Below are positions 14,224 through 24,589 of a stretch of 64,000 nt of DNA, piece after piece (position 1 is the first letter of the stretch; each line of letters opens with the position of its first letter). Location of the stretch: assembly GCA_003022385.1 (NCBI GenBank), contig PYGV01000002.1, positions 1 through 64,000 of the forward strand, in the 5' to 3' direction. A model generated the notes under the pieces. It made no database searches. It was not told the origin of the DNA and was given only the letters and a program-made list of their open reading frames with translations. Both the position numbers and the translations under genes were made by a program. The stretch is from a filamentous cyanobacterium CCP3. Its GTDB lineage: Bacteria; Cyanobacteriota; Cyanobacteriia; Phormidesmidales; Phormidesmidaceae.

Positions 14224-15897
14224 CTACTGGCGCTGCTTAAAAGAGGCCAGCCACTCGCGCAGCTCGTTGGCCGCGACTTCGCGCCCCCCCAGGCCAAAGG
14301 CGATCGCAATCGCTACCGCGATCGCCCCCAGCAGCAGCCCAAAGGCAAGGTTGACAATATCTGGAGCAACCCCCATCTGTTGCAGAGCCATCGCGCCAAC
14401 AAAAATCAAAATGGCAATGCGAGCCGCCTGGGCCAATATTTTGGCCTGACCTGACCCCATCGAATTGACCAGACGAAAGGCCAGGTTAGCCAGGTAGAGG
14501 CCAATTGCAAACACCACTACACCGCTCAGCACCCGCGCCCCGATCCGCAGAATGGCTCGCACCATGTCTGTGAGTCCGGCAAAGTTGAGAATCTCTGTGG
14601 CCGTTACCACGCCAAACAGCACAACTCCAACCAGGGCGATAATGCCGACCAGCTCTGAAGGTGTCGGGCCGGGGGTCTGCACAGATGCGATCGGGCGACC
14701 CTCGGCATCGAGGCCAGGCTGTACGGTTGTCGCTTGGGTGCTCAGGTTGAGATCTGGCAGCCCGAGAGCCCCCATAATGTTGTCAAAGCCTGCCCCTCGC
14801 AGCAGGCTCGTGACCAGGTCGGCCACAAAGCGCCCGACAAAGTAGGCCGCCGCGATCACGATCCCAGCCATAATGATCTGGGGAATGGCGGCGAGCACCT
14901 GCTCCAGCATCAAAATGGCGGGAGCCGAAATCGCTTCGATATCGAGTTCGTTCAGGGCGGCTACCACGGCTGGTATCAGGACCAGCACGTAGGCCACGGT
15001 GCCCGCCAGACTCGACAGGGACATGCCCCCGGTCGTAGTCGAGCTGGTCGATTGAAGCCCCATACGGTGGCCCAGCTGATCGGCCCCAGCGGCCAGCAGC
15101 AAGTTAGTCACCACCCCGCGCACGATGCGGGCAATCACCCAGCCAATGGCGAGCACAATAGCCGCCGTCACAATCCGAGGAATGGCCTGCAGGAAGGAGT
15201 TGATCAGGCCTTCTACCGGGGCTAGCAGGCCCGGCAGCTGCAGGGTGCCTAAAATCAGCGGAATAAACAGCAGCAGAATAAACCAGTACAGCACGTTGCC
15301 GATGGTTTCGTTCAACACGATCGGGCTGCTGCCCCGCTCTACGCCAGTCTGCTCGGCCAGGCGATCGTCGAGATTAAACCGCCCCAGGCCATTGATAACC
15401 AGCGATCGCACCAGCGTTGCCGTCACCCAGGCTACCCCCAGCAGCAGTAAGGCTCCACCAATGCGGGGCAGATAGAGGAAGATCTGGTCTAAAAAGTTGT
15501 TTAGCGGTGCCGATACCCCGGCTAGGTTGAGGACGTTCAACGCCGCTATGATGGCGAATAGAAAAATAACCCAGTACACCACCGTTGAGACCCATTTCTC
15601 AACCTGTACTGGGGTGTCAGATGGGCGACCCATAGCCCAGTTCGCCAATCGATCGTCTAGATTAGTACTGCGCAGAAGTTTGCGTACGGCGAACGCCACC
15701 AGGGTCGCAATCAGCCAGCCCAGCAGCAGTACTGCGATCGCCCCCAGCAGACTGGGCAAGAACTGCCCCAACCTTACCGTCGCTTCCTCCACGAAGCGAT
15801 TGGGAGACGTCACCGGATTGGCCAGGGGCTCACTATAGTCAGGTTCAGCTCCAGGCTGTGAGACCTGGAGCAGTGTTACTGAGAAAAAGTCAATCAT
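14224..15897 (-). CDS. TM-helix-repeat membrane protein, MscS-channel related
   Basis: 557 aa with about ten to twelve membrane helices. Repeated modules carry the conserved TM-helix motif: LLLGWLIATLVAFAVRKLLRSTNLDDRLANW, LGVAWVTATLVRSLVINGLGRFNLDDRLAEQ, LAIGWVIARIVRGVVTNLLLAAGAD and FVGRFVADLVTSLLRGAGFDNIMGAL. Such proteins resemble the pore-lining helices of small mechanosensitive channels but lack the MscS beta domain. The C-terminus (FGLGGREVAANELREWLASF) is typical of the family. It is probably an inner-membrane, osmotic-stress-type protein. It is transcribed alone. Confidence 0.85.
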   Translation of the reverse strand: MIDFFSVTLLQVSQPGAEPDYSEPLANPVTSPNRFVEEATVRLGQFLPSLLGAIAVLLLGWLIATLVAFAVRKLLRSTNLDDRLANWAMGRPSDTPVQVEKWVSTVVYWVIFLFAIIAALNVLNLAGVSAPLNNFLDQIFLYLPRIGGALLLLGVAWVTATLVRSLVINGLGRFNLDDRLAEQTGVERGSSPIVLNETIGNVLYWFILLLFIPLILGTLQLPGLLAPVEGLINSFLQAIPRIVTAAIVLAIGWVIARIVRGVVTNLLLAAGADQLGHRMGLQSTSSTTTGGMSLSSLAGTVAYVLVLIPAVVAALNELDIEAISAPAILMLEQVLAAIPQIIMAGIVIAAAYFVGRFVADLVTSLLRGAGFDNIMGALGLPDLNLSTQATTVQPGLDAEGRPIASVQTPGPTPSELVGIIALVGVVLFGVVTATEILNFAGLTDMVRAILRIGARVLSGVVVFAIGLYLANLAFRLVNSMGSGQAKILAQAARIAILIFVGAMALQQMGVAPDIVNLAFGLLLGAIAVAIAIAFGLGGREVAANELREWLASFKQRQ

Positions 15898-16145
15898 GAT
15901 CCTTGTAGTTGAGAGCGTGCTGAAAGAGCATCGTGCACGAGATATCGTGCAGGGGGGCAGCTTGCGCGATCTCTACAATCGGCTATTAACTACAGGAAAC
16001 AAACCGCCCAGGCCAGCTTAGTTGAGCCAGCGGGCCACCGCATCAGCCTAGAGACATAAGAGCGCCAAGGTTAGGTATGCTAGCCATCGCCAGGGCAATG
16101 TTCCTATACCGCTACCCGGGCTGATTCTCTCAGGAGACCGTCAGG

Positions 16146-16601
16146 ATGTCTACCCGTCACGTGTTCGAACACAGTATTTCGGTGTGCGCTAGCGCTACTA
16201 CGGTCGAGCAATGCCTGACTCAGCTCGATCTGATGCATCGCTGGCTCAACCCCGCCCTCCGCTGCGAACCCATTGGCGATTGGAGCACCGATGTCGGCGC
16301 CCAGAGCCGCTTTATGATTCAGCTGCCCTTCAAACAACCCACCCTTATCAGTACGGTGGTTGAGCGAGCCCCAGGGCTGATAGTGTGGTCGTTCCAGGGG
16401 TTTTTCGACGGTCGCGATCGCTGGGAATGCAGCCCCGATGCGACCGGTACAAGCCTGCTCAATCGCTTTGAATTTGAAATTTCTAATCCTGTGGTAGAAG
16501 CTGGATTCAACTGGTTTGCCGCCGATTGGACAAAACGCGATATGGCCGCTCAGCTACGTCGCCTCAAACAAGTGGCCGAAACCCTAAAAAATCGCTGCTA
16601 A
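16146..16601 (+). CDS. SRPBCC-superfamily (START-like) protein
   Basis: 151 aa matching the polyketide cyclase/dehydrase and lipid-transport fold: an N-terminal strand (FEHSISVCASATTVEQCLTQ), a helix with the boundary sequence LMHRWLNPALRCEPIGDW, strands ending in RWECSPDATGTSLLNRFEFEI, and a long C-terminal helix (AAQLRRLKQVAETLKNR). CAGGAG lies about 10 bases before ATG 16146. The ligand is unknown. It is a single-gene unit. Confidence 0.82.
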   Translation: MSTRHVFEHSISVCASATTVEQCLTQLDLMHRWLNPALRCEPIGDWSTDVGAQSRFMIQLPFKQPTLISTVVERAPGLIVWSFQGFFDGRDRWECSPDATGTSLLNRFEFEISNPVVEAGFNWFAADWTKRDMAAQLRRLKQVAETLKNRC

Positions 16602-16878
16602 CTTAAGGTTTTCAAGGTGTAGCACCCTTGGCTTGGCTAAAGCGCCCGTCCGCCAGGTAGCGTTTCCTAACATGAGCTTGTCAACCGTTAGTCTTGTAGC
16701 AAGCTCAGGCGTTTTGAGAAACTTGCGCAACTGATAGTGCTCTACAGCTAAGTCGCTCAGCTATTGCTGCTCTGTCGAGCCATTGCGCAATCGCAACAGG
16801 TTCTCCAGACAATGCAAAGACCGTAGAGCGTTCAATCTCTACGGCCTAGCTAAGCTCATGGAGTTCAAATCTATCTTC

Positions 16879-17319
16879 TTAGCTCGAAGTAGTTTGAGCA
16901 GCCAGCATCTGCTTGAGCTTCTCCAGTTCTCCTGCCCAGCGTGGATCGGGTTGGACGGCGCCACTGCTGGTGGTTGCTGCTGGTGTAGCTTTGCGAGCGC
17001 TACCCTTACCGGAGCGCTTGGTGCCAGCTTCGCCACCAGAACGCGCCTCTGACTCGCCCTCAGGCTTGGTGCGGGGTAGGGCCTTCTCAATCTTGAGGGG
17101 CATATCGGCTAACACCTGACCGTTCAGCTTCTCGACAATTTCATCGGCCTTCTCATCGGTCTTGACGGTGACAAACCCAAACCCTCGACATTTCCCAGTT
17201 TTTTTGTCGGCAATGAGCTTTACAGAGACTAGATCAGCGTTGAAGTCAGCAAAAGCGCTTTCAAACTCCTGCCGTTCTAAGTCTTTAGAAAGATTGCCAA
17301 CATAAAGGCGAATTGACAT
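16879..17319 (-). CDS. RNA-binding protein with one RRM domain (Rbp family)
   Basis: Residues 1-80 form an RNA recognition motif: RNP2 is LYVGNL and RNP1 is CRGFGFVTV, as in the cyanobacterial Rbp proteins often induced by cold. The C-terminus (about 65 residues) is Ser/Ala/Gly-rich with positive charges and a final helix (RWAGELEKLKQMLAAQ), unlike the plain glycine-rich tail of the short Rbp proteins. ATG 17319 starts the RRM directly and has AGAGGT before it. A good promoter lies 170 bases upstream, so the mRNA has a leader of about 140 bases, which in this family is often where temperature control acts. Confidence 0.9.
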   Translation of the reverse strand: MSIRLYVGNLSKDLERQEFESAFADFNADLVSVKLIADKKTGKCRGFGFVTVKTDEKADEIVEKLNGQVLADMPLKIEKALPRTKPEGESEARSGGEAGTKRSGKGSARKATPAATTSSGAVQPDPRWAGELEKLKQMLAAQTTSS

Positions 17320-17466
17320 TTGAGATACCTCTGGTGTTCTAAAAGGCAAATGAATCGAGATCGATAACCTTGCCGAATCAAGTTTGAGCTTTAGGCCAAC
17401 CGCTACCTGCCCACAGTGCCGCTAATTTAACCAACTATTATTAAGATTGCAGACTCTGACCTAGAA

Positions 17467-17495
17467 ATAACAATCAGGTCGCATCAAAATGTCAA
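17467..17495 (-). promoter_or_regulatory. Sigma-70 type promoter of the RRM gene
   Basis: On the minus strand a perfect TTGACA (17495-17490), a 17-base spacer and TGTTAT (17472-17467). Transcription would start near 17460. Confidence 0.6.
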
Positions 17496-17683
17496 GCGTT
17501 AAGTCTTTTAATAGCTTAACAAATTTTGGCTCTGAAACCTGCCTAGATTCACTACCATTCGTTAGCACCTAAGCGCAGCCAAAACAATTGCAGAAACAGC
17601 ACAGCATCGGTTTCATTTCGCTCCATCAAGGAGCCTTACAGAAGATAGCTCAAGCATTGTAAAAGCCGTCTAGATTCAGTCAT

Positions 17684-17768
17684 CTCTCCCAGGAGAGAAC
17701 TACTTTCAACCTGCTGGACAACGTTGAACGTCTTACCTTTCAGAAAGCCAGAGTTGTACCGACCAACT
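17684..17768. other. Hairpin-rich stretch in a 695-bp gap
   Basis: The gap 17320-18014 holds the RRM promoter, a terminator and this stretch of inverted repeats: CTCTCC/GGAGAG (17684-17697), TTCAAC/GTTGAA (17705-17728) and AGTTG/CAACT (17752-17768), with GCTCC/GGAGC near 17620. The plus strand also has a startless frame, 17663-17845, ending just before the terminator (FNLLDNVERLTFQKARVV...), which could be a gene remnant. I call neither an RNA nor a protein. Confidence 0.35.
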
Positions 17769-17845
17769 ACACCACTTATCAAGGTAACACGGTATTTGCC
17801 CCTTGCTTAGCAAAATTGCTGGGCTCAGATTTAGCCTTTAAATAA

Positions 17846-17869
17846 AAACCAGCCGACGAGGGCTGGTTT
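17846..17869 (-). terminator. Bidirectional intrinsic terminator
   Basis: AAACCAGCC (17846-17854) and GGCTGGTTT (17861-17869) form a 9-bp stem with a 6-base loop. On the minus strand the stem is followed by TTATT, so it best ends the transcript of the gene at 18015; on the plus strand GTTT follows. Confidence 0.75.
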
Positions 17870-18014
17870 GTTTGCTGTGTTGAGAGTAGGAGAACCCAGT
17901 ACCTAACAACCCCAGAAGCCAACTCTTTGAGAGGCCAGGGAACCCAGGCATGTGTTTCTGTAAATTAATGTAACACTGACGGCGGCTTGTTGCAACATTG
18001 CTTTACATCAGCCG

Positions 18015-20537
18015 CTAACCGCCTCTAAGAATGGTCAAAATGCCAATACCGCTGCTGATGAGGCTGATTGTGGTGGCCCAAATGGGTCCATAGGCTGAGA
18101 AGCTGTGACGCTGATCGATTTTTACCTGGTCAATATCTACCCAAAGCATGCCGCCACCGTAGCGGCTCCAGCCAGTGACGGTAACCATCCGATCTGCCCA
18201 ACCGGCTGGATGGGTTTGAGGCTGAAGTAAGCCTTGTAAAGTCGCCAGCGGCATAGGGTTAACTAGCTTTACTAGCCCTGATGCATCATCCAGGTAAAGA
18301 TCCTGACAGCCCCAGTTGCCGGACCCGGTCAAGCCTCGCAGCTTGCCCCGCAGCGTGACCGGCTGCCCCTGTACCGGCAAGGATGCAGGGTGCAGCAGCA
18401 GGTTGGCGACCGTTTCCTCTGGTGGCCGGCTGGCTGGCGAGTGGCCAAACTCAGGAAAAAGCACGTTGATGCGCAGCAGCAGGCCTAACCCCAGCCCTAG
18501 CCACAGCCCGCCCATTAAAATGCTGGGATCTTGGTAGAGCCAGCTCAGGCGCTGCCAACCTAGCCGATTGACAACTCCCCCGATAAACCACAGGCCCATA
18601 GCCAGGCTGCCACCCGCTACTAAGCCCGCCAGGGGGCCTTTTTGCAGCAGCAGCAGGGGAAGTGACACGGTGGTCGAGGGGGGCCGCTGAGGTGCCTCGG
18701 ATTCGAGAGTGAGGCCAGGTTGACCTCGGAGGATTGCCTGCTGATGGAGCCAGAGCAGCCGCTCGCCCAGCGGTTCGTGGGAGGCATTGACCCGCAGCCA
18801 CTGACGATAGGGATTAAGTCCATCTATGGCTAAAAGAGTGCTGAGGATGCCTGCGCGATGGTCGGAGCCCGGCCCCCCATGGCCAACGCCCCTTGAGGCA
18901 CCTTCTGAAGTAGCCAGCAGCCGACCTGGGGCAATCGCTTGACGGCTGCTGACAGGCATTAGTACCTCCAGGCTGGTGTGGAGCGGGTGCAGGGTGCCCT
19001 GCTGTTGCAGGTAGGTTGCGATCGCAGTCGTCGCCTCCACGACGACCTCAAGGGTCTGATCGGGGTGCTGGGTTAGGGCCACAACGCGGCGATCGCCCCA
19101 GCGGCAGCACAGCCGCGATAGCCACAGTACACCCTGTCGCAGCAGCCAAAACAGGCCATAAAAAAGACCTGCGCCGCCGCCCAGCAGGCCTCGAACTAGC
19201 GGTTGGCTAACAGTATCTGCCCTCTGAGCCAGCCAGTAGTACCCTGTATGCAGCAGCAGCAGCAGCAGCCCAACGGCTGAGAGCACGGGCAGGCTGCCGT
19301 TGATCAGGCGGGCCAGTTCGTAGCTGTAGAACGCGGTCAGAGTCTGATCTGATACCTGGTCTAAAAGCCCATGGCTAATCACAATTCGGGTATTGCGGGG
19401 CAGCCAGCCATAGCTAAAGCACAGGGGTGCCGGGTCGGCAATCAGCCGCAGCTCTGGCATGGGCCACCCCTGCTGACGGCACACCTGCCGCAGCAGGCGC
19501 AGCGTACCAGGGCTGTGGGTTTGCAGCTGACGAATCGATAGGGGGCGCTGGCGGTACCAGGCCGCCAGCAATCGATCCATCAGCCAGGGGCTGGCCAGCG
19601 CCAGCAGCACCAGCCCGGTGACAACCCAAATTGTGTAGCTTTGATAGGCTCCAGGCAGGCTGAGCCGAACGGGCCAGCGCACCCAGCGCAGCAGTCCGTC
19701 TACGGTCTTTAAAGTGAAGTGAAAGGCCCAGTTGATGATCCAAACCAGGGCGATCGCCGTTAGCCCCTGGCCCAGCCATAGGGCTAGGGGGCGCTTTGGT
19801 AAAGGCACCTGGCGCAGTGGTCGAGACGGCTGGGACCTGGGTGGCGGCGCGGCTGGCTCCGGTACAGCAGACTCTGCTAGTGACGGTAGTGGGGACGCCG
19901 AAGGGAAATCTCCAACTGGCCTGGTCTGTATATCTCTGGCTTCGGCGTCAGGCTGCTGATTGAGTTGTTGATAGTGAAACAGCGATCGCACCTCAGGTTC
20001 TGGAGTCTCCTGAACCGGCGTGGCCTGAGCCGCATCAGCGACCTCCTGGGGCGCAGGCTGAGCTGGTTTAACGGGCCGCTCTGCGGGAGCAGGTGCCAGC
20101 GGCTGGGGGGCGGCGGGTAACTGCGACAAGTTTTTGGCATTGTCTAAGGGGACGAAGCCACTCAAATCCGCCCCAGCGGCAGTGTGCGGCTTGGCGTCGG
20201 AGGTACTAGCGATCGCGGTCGATTTAGACTGGCTCAGAATCTGCTCAGCCCAATGCCAAGCCTGGGGGGAGGGGCTGTCGAGCAACCGGTGACAGAGTCG
20301 TTTGACCTGATCATCCTGGCCCAGGCGCTGGTGCACGCGCACTCGACCCATCAGGGCTTTGAGGTAGTAGGGCGATGCCGTCGGGAGCTGCTCTAGGCGC
20401 TGAAACCGGGCTAAGGCCTGATCATGGTCTTGGGCCTTAAAGGCTGCGATCGCCTGTTGGTAAAGGGCCTCAGCCGATAGTTTGTCGGCATGCTTAGAAC
20501 CAGAGGCTGGAGAATTGGAGTCTATGGGCTGCGCCAT
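18015..20537 (-). CDS. M48-like membrane protein lacking the zinc motif (pseudo-peptidase)
   Basis: 840 aa. Residues 20-105 look like TPR helices (ALYQQAIAAFKAQDHDQALARFQRL), 110-250 are a Pro/Ala-rich linker, then membrane helices at about 253-275 and 302-320. Residues 350-425 follow the M48 (HtpX/Oma1-like) core: FSYGWLPRNTRIVISHGLLDQVSDQTLTAF, then SYELARLIN where active enzymes have HExxH. Both histidines are replaced (Tyr-406, Arg-410), so zinc catalysis is unlikely. Further membrane helices follow, and the C-terminus (QGQPVTLRGKLRGLTG...GCQDLYLDD...VTVTGWSRYGGGMLWVDIDQV) looks like an OB-type barrel. It may be a scaffold or binding protein at the membrane. Confidence 0.75.
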   Translation of the reverse strand: MAQPIDSNSPASGSKHADKLSAEALYQQAIAAFKAQDHDQALARFQRLEQLPTASPYYLKALMGRVRVHQRLGQDDQVKRLCHRLLDSPSPQAWHWAEQILSQSKSTAIASTSDAKPHTAAGADLSGFVPLDNAKNLSQLPAAPQPLAPAPAERPVKPAQPAPQEVADAAQATPVQETPEPEVRSLFHYQQLNQQPDAEARDIQTRPVGDFPSASPLPSLAESAVPEPAAPPPRSQPSRPLRQVPLPKRPLALWLGQGLTAIALVWIINWAFHFTLKTVDGLLRWVRWPVRLSLPGAYQSYTIWVVTGLVLLALASPWLMDRLLAAWYRQRPLSIRQLQTHSPGTLRLLRQVCRQQGWPMPELRLIADPAPLCFSYGWLPRNTRIVISHGLLDQVSDQTLTAFYSYELARLINGSLPVLSAVGLLLLLLHTGYYWLAQRADTVSQPLVRGLLGGGAGLFYGLFWLLRQGVLWLSRLCCRWGDRRVVALTQHPDQTLEVVVEATTAIATYLQQQGTLHPLHTSLEVLMPVSSRQAIAPGRLLATSEGASRGVGHGGPGSDHRAGILSTLLAIDGLNPYRQWLRVNASHEPLGERLLWLHQQAILRGQPGLTLESEAPQRPPSTTVSLPLLLLQKGPLAGLVAGGSLAMGLWFIGGVVNRLGWQRLSWLYQDPSILMGGLWLGLGLGLLLRINVLFPEFGHSPASRPPEETVANLLLHPASLPVQGQPVTLRGKLRGLTGSGNWGCQDLYLDDASGLVKLVNPMPLATLQGLLQPQTHPAGWADRMVTVTGWSRYGGGMLWVDIDQVKIDQRHSFSAYGPIWATTISLISSGIGILTILRGG

Positions 20538-20786
20538 ACGCCACTATCAAAACTAGAAAAGCAGGAGGAGAAAAGTTCAAGCATAACCAACTATTCCCCA
20601 TCTGTTTCTGTTTGCCTGCGCCTAGACTTTAAATAGTTGGGGTGTAGCAATCGCCGCCTGAGTCAGGAAATGATAACAGCGAAATACTGGACATGGCGAT
20701 TGCGCACTCGCGGTATCCTGGCCAGAGCTGAAATGCCTGAACGTTATATAGCTGTAGCCAATCGTGTAGGACGTTTGGCAGACGAG

Positions 20787-20804
20787 CGTTCAAACGTTTG
20801 AACG
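20787..20804. promoter_or_regulatory. 18-bp perfect palindrome, candidate operator
   Basis: CGTTCAAACGTTTGAACG is a perfect dyad 127 bp upstream of the TSUP permease gene and 250 bp from the start of the M48-like gene, in a 393-bp gap that otherwise shows nothing I recognise. Perfect 18-bp dyads usually bind a dimeric repressor, but no regulator gene lies nearby. Confidence 0.45.
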
Positions 20805-20930
20805 GTTTAGTGACCCTGGCTATATCTTGCCCTTGCTGGCTAGCGCTGTCACCCGTGGGGTAGCACACCCTGACTGAGGAGCATGGTCGCTACCTAGACT
20901 AAAATTTTAGTCACAGTGTTGCCGCAACCT

Positions 20931-21677
20931 ATGATCGCCTTGAGCTTATTTGTGGCTAGTTTTCTGGCCTGGTTTCTCAGCATGCTAGCGGGAGGCGGTA
21001 GCCCATTCATTCTAATTCCTATGATTTCGCTGCTGCTGGGTACGCAGGCCGTAGCCCCGGTTATTACTACCGGGCTGCTGATCGGGAATGCGCAGCGGGG
21101 ATTGGTATTTTGGGATGACATCAACTGGAAGGTGACCGCATGGTACGTGCCGGGTGCCACCCTAGGCGCTCTCCTTGGCTCCTATGGGCTCACTCAAATT
21201 CACGCCGAGGGCCTACAGCTACTGCTGGGAGCGGGGCTATTGGCCATGGTCGTTAACCACTTGCTGCCTGCTAAAGAAAACTGTTTCACTATTCGGGCCT
21301 GGTATTTTTTGCCGCTGTCTTTAGTCAACGCTATTGGCTCCGCCCTAATTGGCAGCACCGGCCCGATTATGAACCCGCTGTACCTCAACTACGGGCTAGA
21401 AAAAGAAGCCATGGTGGCGACTAAAGCTTTTAATAAGGCCGTGCTGCATCTCGTTAAGCTGCTCGCCTATGCCACTTTTGGCAGCCTGAATGGGGAGTAT
21501 ATAGCCTACGGGCTAGTGATTGGGTTAGGGGCCATACCGGCCAACTGGTTGGGTAAGCAGGTGCTTGCAAAACTATCGGCCCAGCAGTTTCAGCAGCTGG
21601 TCTTTGCCTTTGTCGCCGTCAGCGGTGTGGCTATGATCTGGCAGCAGCGACACCTTCTCGCGGTTTGGTTGATGTGA
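20931..21677 (+). CDS. TSUP family (TauE/SafE) membrane permease
   Basis: 248 aa with about eight membrane helices. The family signature GGGSPFILIPMISLLLGT lies near residue 26, and the repeat half has GSTGPIMNPLYLNYGL near 145. TSUP proteins export or import sulfur-containing anions or small organic acids; the substrate here cannot be told. I use ATG 20931; TTG 20916 would add five residues. No clear ribosome site is seen for either. Confidence 0.85.
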   Translation: MIALSLFVASFLAWFLSMLAGGGSPFILIPMISLLLGTQAVAPVITTGLLIGNAQRGLVFWDDINWKVTAWYVPGATLGALLGSYGLTQIHAEGLQLLLGAGLLAMVVNHLLPAKENCFTIRAWYFLPLSLVNAIGSALIGSTGPIMNPLYLNYGLEKEAMVATKAFNKAVLHLVKLLAYATFGSLNGEYIAYGLVIGLGAIPANWLGKQVLAKLSAQQFQQLVFAFVAVSGVAMIWQQRHLLAVWLM

Positions 21678-21706
21678 CCTATAGCTGGGGCAGGGTGCCC
21701 TGGAGC

Positions 21707-23002
21707 TTATTCCTGGGATGCGGTCTGCGGCTTTGGTGCGGCGATCGCATCATCGAGACCCAGCAGGGTTTCTACCAGCCCGTAGAGGTCGAGCTCATCG
21801 GCTCCGGCCAGCTGCCGATCTTTGAGATCGGTTAGCCCGCGAGCTAACTCTGGAGCCCGAGACTTGTAGTCGCGGTGGGCCGTGAGCATGTCCTCAAAAA
21901 TAGATTGCTCAATTTCAGCCCGGTTTTGACCTTCGCTCAACGGCGTTTGGTAAGCTACGTCTTCCACATCGTATTTGACCAAGACGACCAGCGCGTTGCT
22001 GGCCGCTTTGATGCTCTCCTGAAGACGGCGCGTATCTAGCTCCAGGCGATCGAAGCCCACCTGGCCCGTAATCTTCAGCTCTACTATCGGGGCCGTATCG
22101 CCCTGATGCTCGGCGGCGGCGGCGATCGCCCTATCCAGCGCCATCTGGGTCAGCGCGTCCAGGCTCTCGTGGCCTTTGGCTACCACCTCCAGGCGCGCAA
22201 TGGGGCGCTGAAAGTAGTCGGTTTGCAGCTGTGCGTCAATGCCCTGGGGTGACAGCTTGACCAGGTAAGCGCCCCGCTGGAAACGGCTTTCTTCTACGTT
22301 GTTCGCCTCCAGCGAGCCGGGGTTAAACACCCAGCCCTCAGCGGTGTAGTTCTTATGAATGTGGCCCAGGGCCAGGTAGTCTACTCCGGCCTCTTTGAGC
22401 GGCAGCAGTTCGCTGTAGCGCAGCGCCCCGGCGTAGCGAGCAATTTGCCCCTCCAGCCCGTGGTGAAAGAGCAAAACAGTATAGTCAGGGCCATCGGGCA
22501 GCTCGCGAATCGCCCCCGACAGCAGCTCAATGGCGCGGGGAGCGGTAGCACCGTACCAGTTTGAGCCCACGACGCGCACCCCGCAGGGCAGGTCAATATA
22601 GGCCCCAGAGCGAGTAGCTTCGTCCCAGGGGGGCAGGCGATTTTCGGCATCGGCTCCGTCGTTGGGCTCCAGCAGCTTGAGTAAATCCCACTCGGCCAGG
22701 TACTTGAGCCAGCTGGTGCGGGTGCCGTAGGGGCGGTTGTCGTGGTTACCCTCGATCGCCAGCACCGGAATCTCGGCGTCTTTCAGCGCCTGGAGGCAGA
22801 TTTGAGCCTGGTTGAGGGTGGCTGGCTTGATATTGCGGTGCTCGAACAGATCGCCCGCGATCGCCACAAAATCCACCTTTTCCTCAATCGCGTAGCGCTC
22901 CAGCACCGTCTGCAAAGCGCGAAAAAAGTCTTTAGTGCGCTCTGGGGTGTCGTAGCGGTCAAACCCGAGGTGAATATCGGCAATGTGGAGAAACTTAGCC
23001 AT
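21707..23002 (-). CDS. SbcD/Mre11-type DNA repair exonuclease (metallophosphoesterase)
   Basis: 431 aa calcineurin-like phosphoesterase. Metal ligands are visible in DIHLG (residues 9-13), GDLFEHR (about 50) and EGNHDNR (about 85), followed by FHHGLEG and LGHIHKNYT. The C-terminal third is the SbcD/YhaO capping region. It is expected to cut DNA ends with Mn2+, normally with an SbcC/Rad50 partner; no such gene is adjacent. It is read in the same direction as prfA, 66 bp downstream of it. Confidence 0.88.
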   Translation of the reverse strand: MAKFLHIADIHLGFDRYDTPERTKDFFRALQTVLERYAIEEKVDFVAIAGDLFEHRNIKPATLNQAQICLQALKDAEIPVLAIEGNHDNRPYGTRTSWLKYLAEWDLLKLLEPNDGADAENRLPPWDEATRSGAYIDLPCGVRVVGSNWYGATAPRAIELLSGAIRELPDGPDYTVLLFHHGLEGQIARYAGALRYSELLPLKEAGVDYLALGHIHKNYTAEGWVFNPGSLEANNVEESRFQRGAYLVKLSPQGIDAQLQTDYFQRPIARLEVVAKGHESLDALTQMALDRAIAAAAEHQGDTAPIVELKITGQVGFDRLELDTRRLQESIKAASNALVVLVKYDVEDVAYQTPLSEGQNRAEIEQSIFEDMLTAHRDYKSRAPELARGLTDLKDRQLAGADELDLYGLVETLLGLDDAIAAPKPQTASQE

Positions 23003-23068
23003 CCGTTTTCCTCAGGCAACAGCCAAAGACTGGCCCATCAGGCCAGCGCAACTCACCTAGGCTAGCAC

Positions 23069-24205
<1,137 letters not shown>

Positions 24206-24232
24206 CTACTCTAAGTGCTACAGCAGAGCTGG

Positions 24233-24484
24233 CTAAGCGTTATCGGCGGCCTTATCGTTAGGGGCAGCGGCTGACGTATCGGTCATACCGTACTTACGCA
24301 TAAAGCGCTCCACCCGGCCTTCAGTGTCAATAATTTTTTGGGTGCCGGTGTAGAAGGGGTGATTCCCAGACCACACATCTACATGTAGCTCAGGCTTGGT
24401 AGATCCTACGGTCATAATTTCTTTGCCGTCGCAAAACACCTTGGCCTCGGGGTACCAGGTGGGGTGAATGTCAGACTTTGCCAT
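24233..24484 (-). CDS. rpmE: 50S ribosomal protein L31
   Basis: 83 aa with the L31 core (IHPTWYPEAKVFCDG, LHVDVWSGNHPFYTG, GRVERFMRKYG). Of the four zinc-binding cysteines of the C+ type, only one remains, so this is the zinc-free (C-) form. The C-terminal tail is Ala/Asn-rich and acidic. Confidence 0.96.
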   Translation of the reverse strand: MAKSDIHPTWYPEAKVFCDGKEIMTVGSTKPELHVDVWSGNHPFYTGTQKIIDTEGRVERFMRKYGMTDTSAAAPNDKAADNA

Positions 24485-24589
24485 GGTAATGGTTATAACA
24501 ACATCAACAAAAGGAAACGAGTTCTAGCCTAGATCTGGAGGTTGCTTCAAACACTCGTAGACCGTAGCTAATCAATCCAGTCCCAAAAC

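Noticed and set aside
20629-20868. Open frame of 79 codons on the minus strand
   Set aside because: No ribosome site, odd composition, and it covers the perfect palindrome; it is more likely chance.
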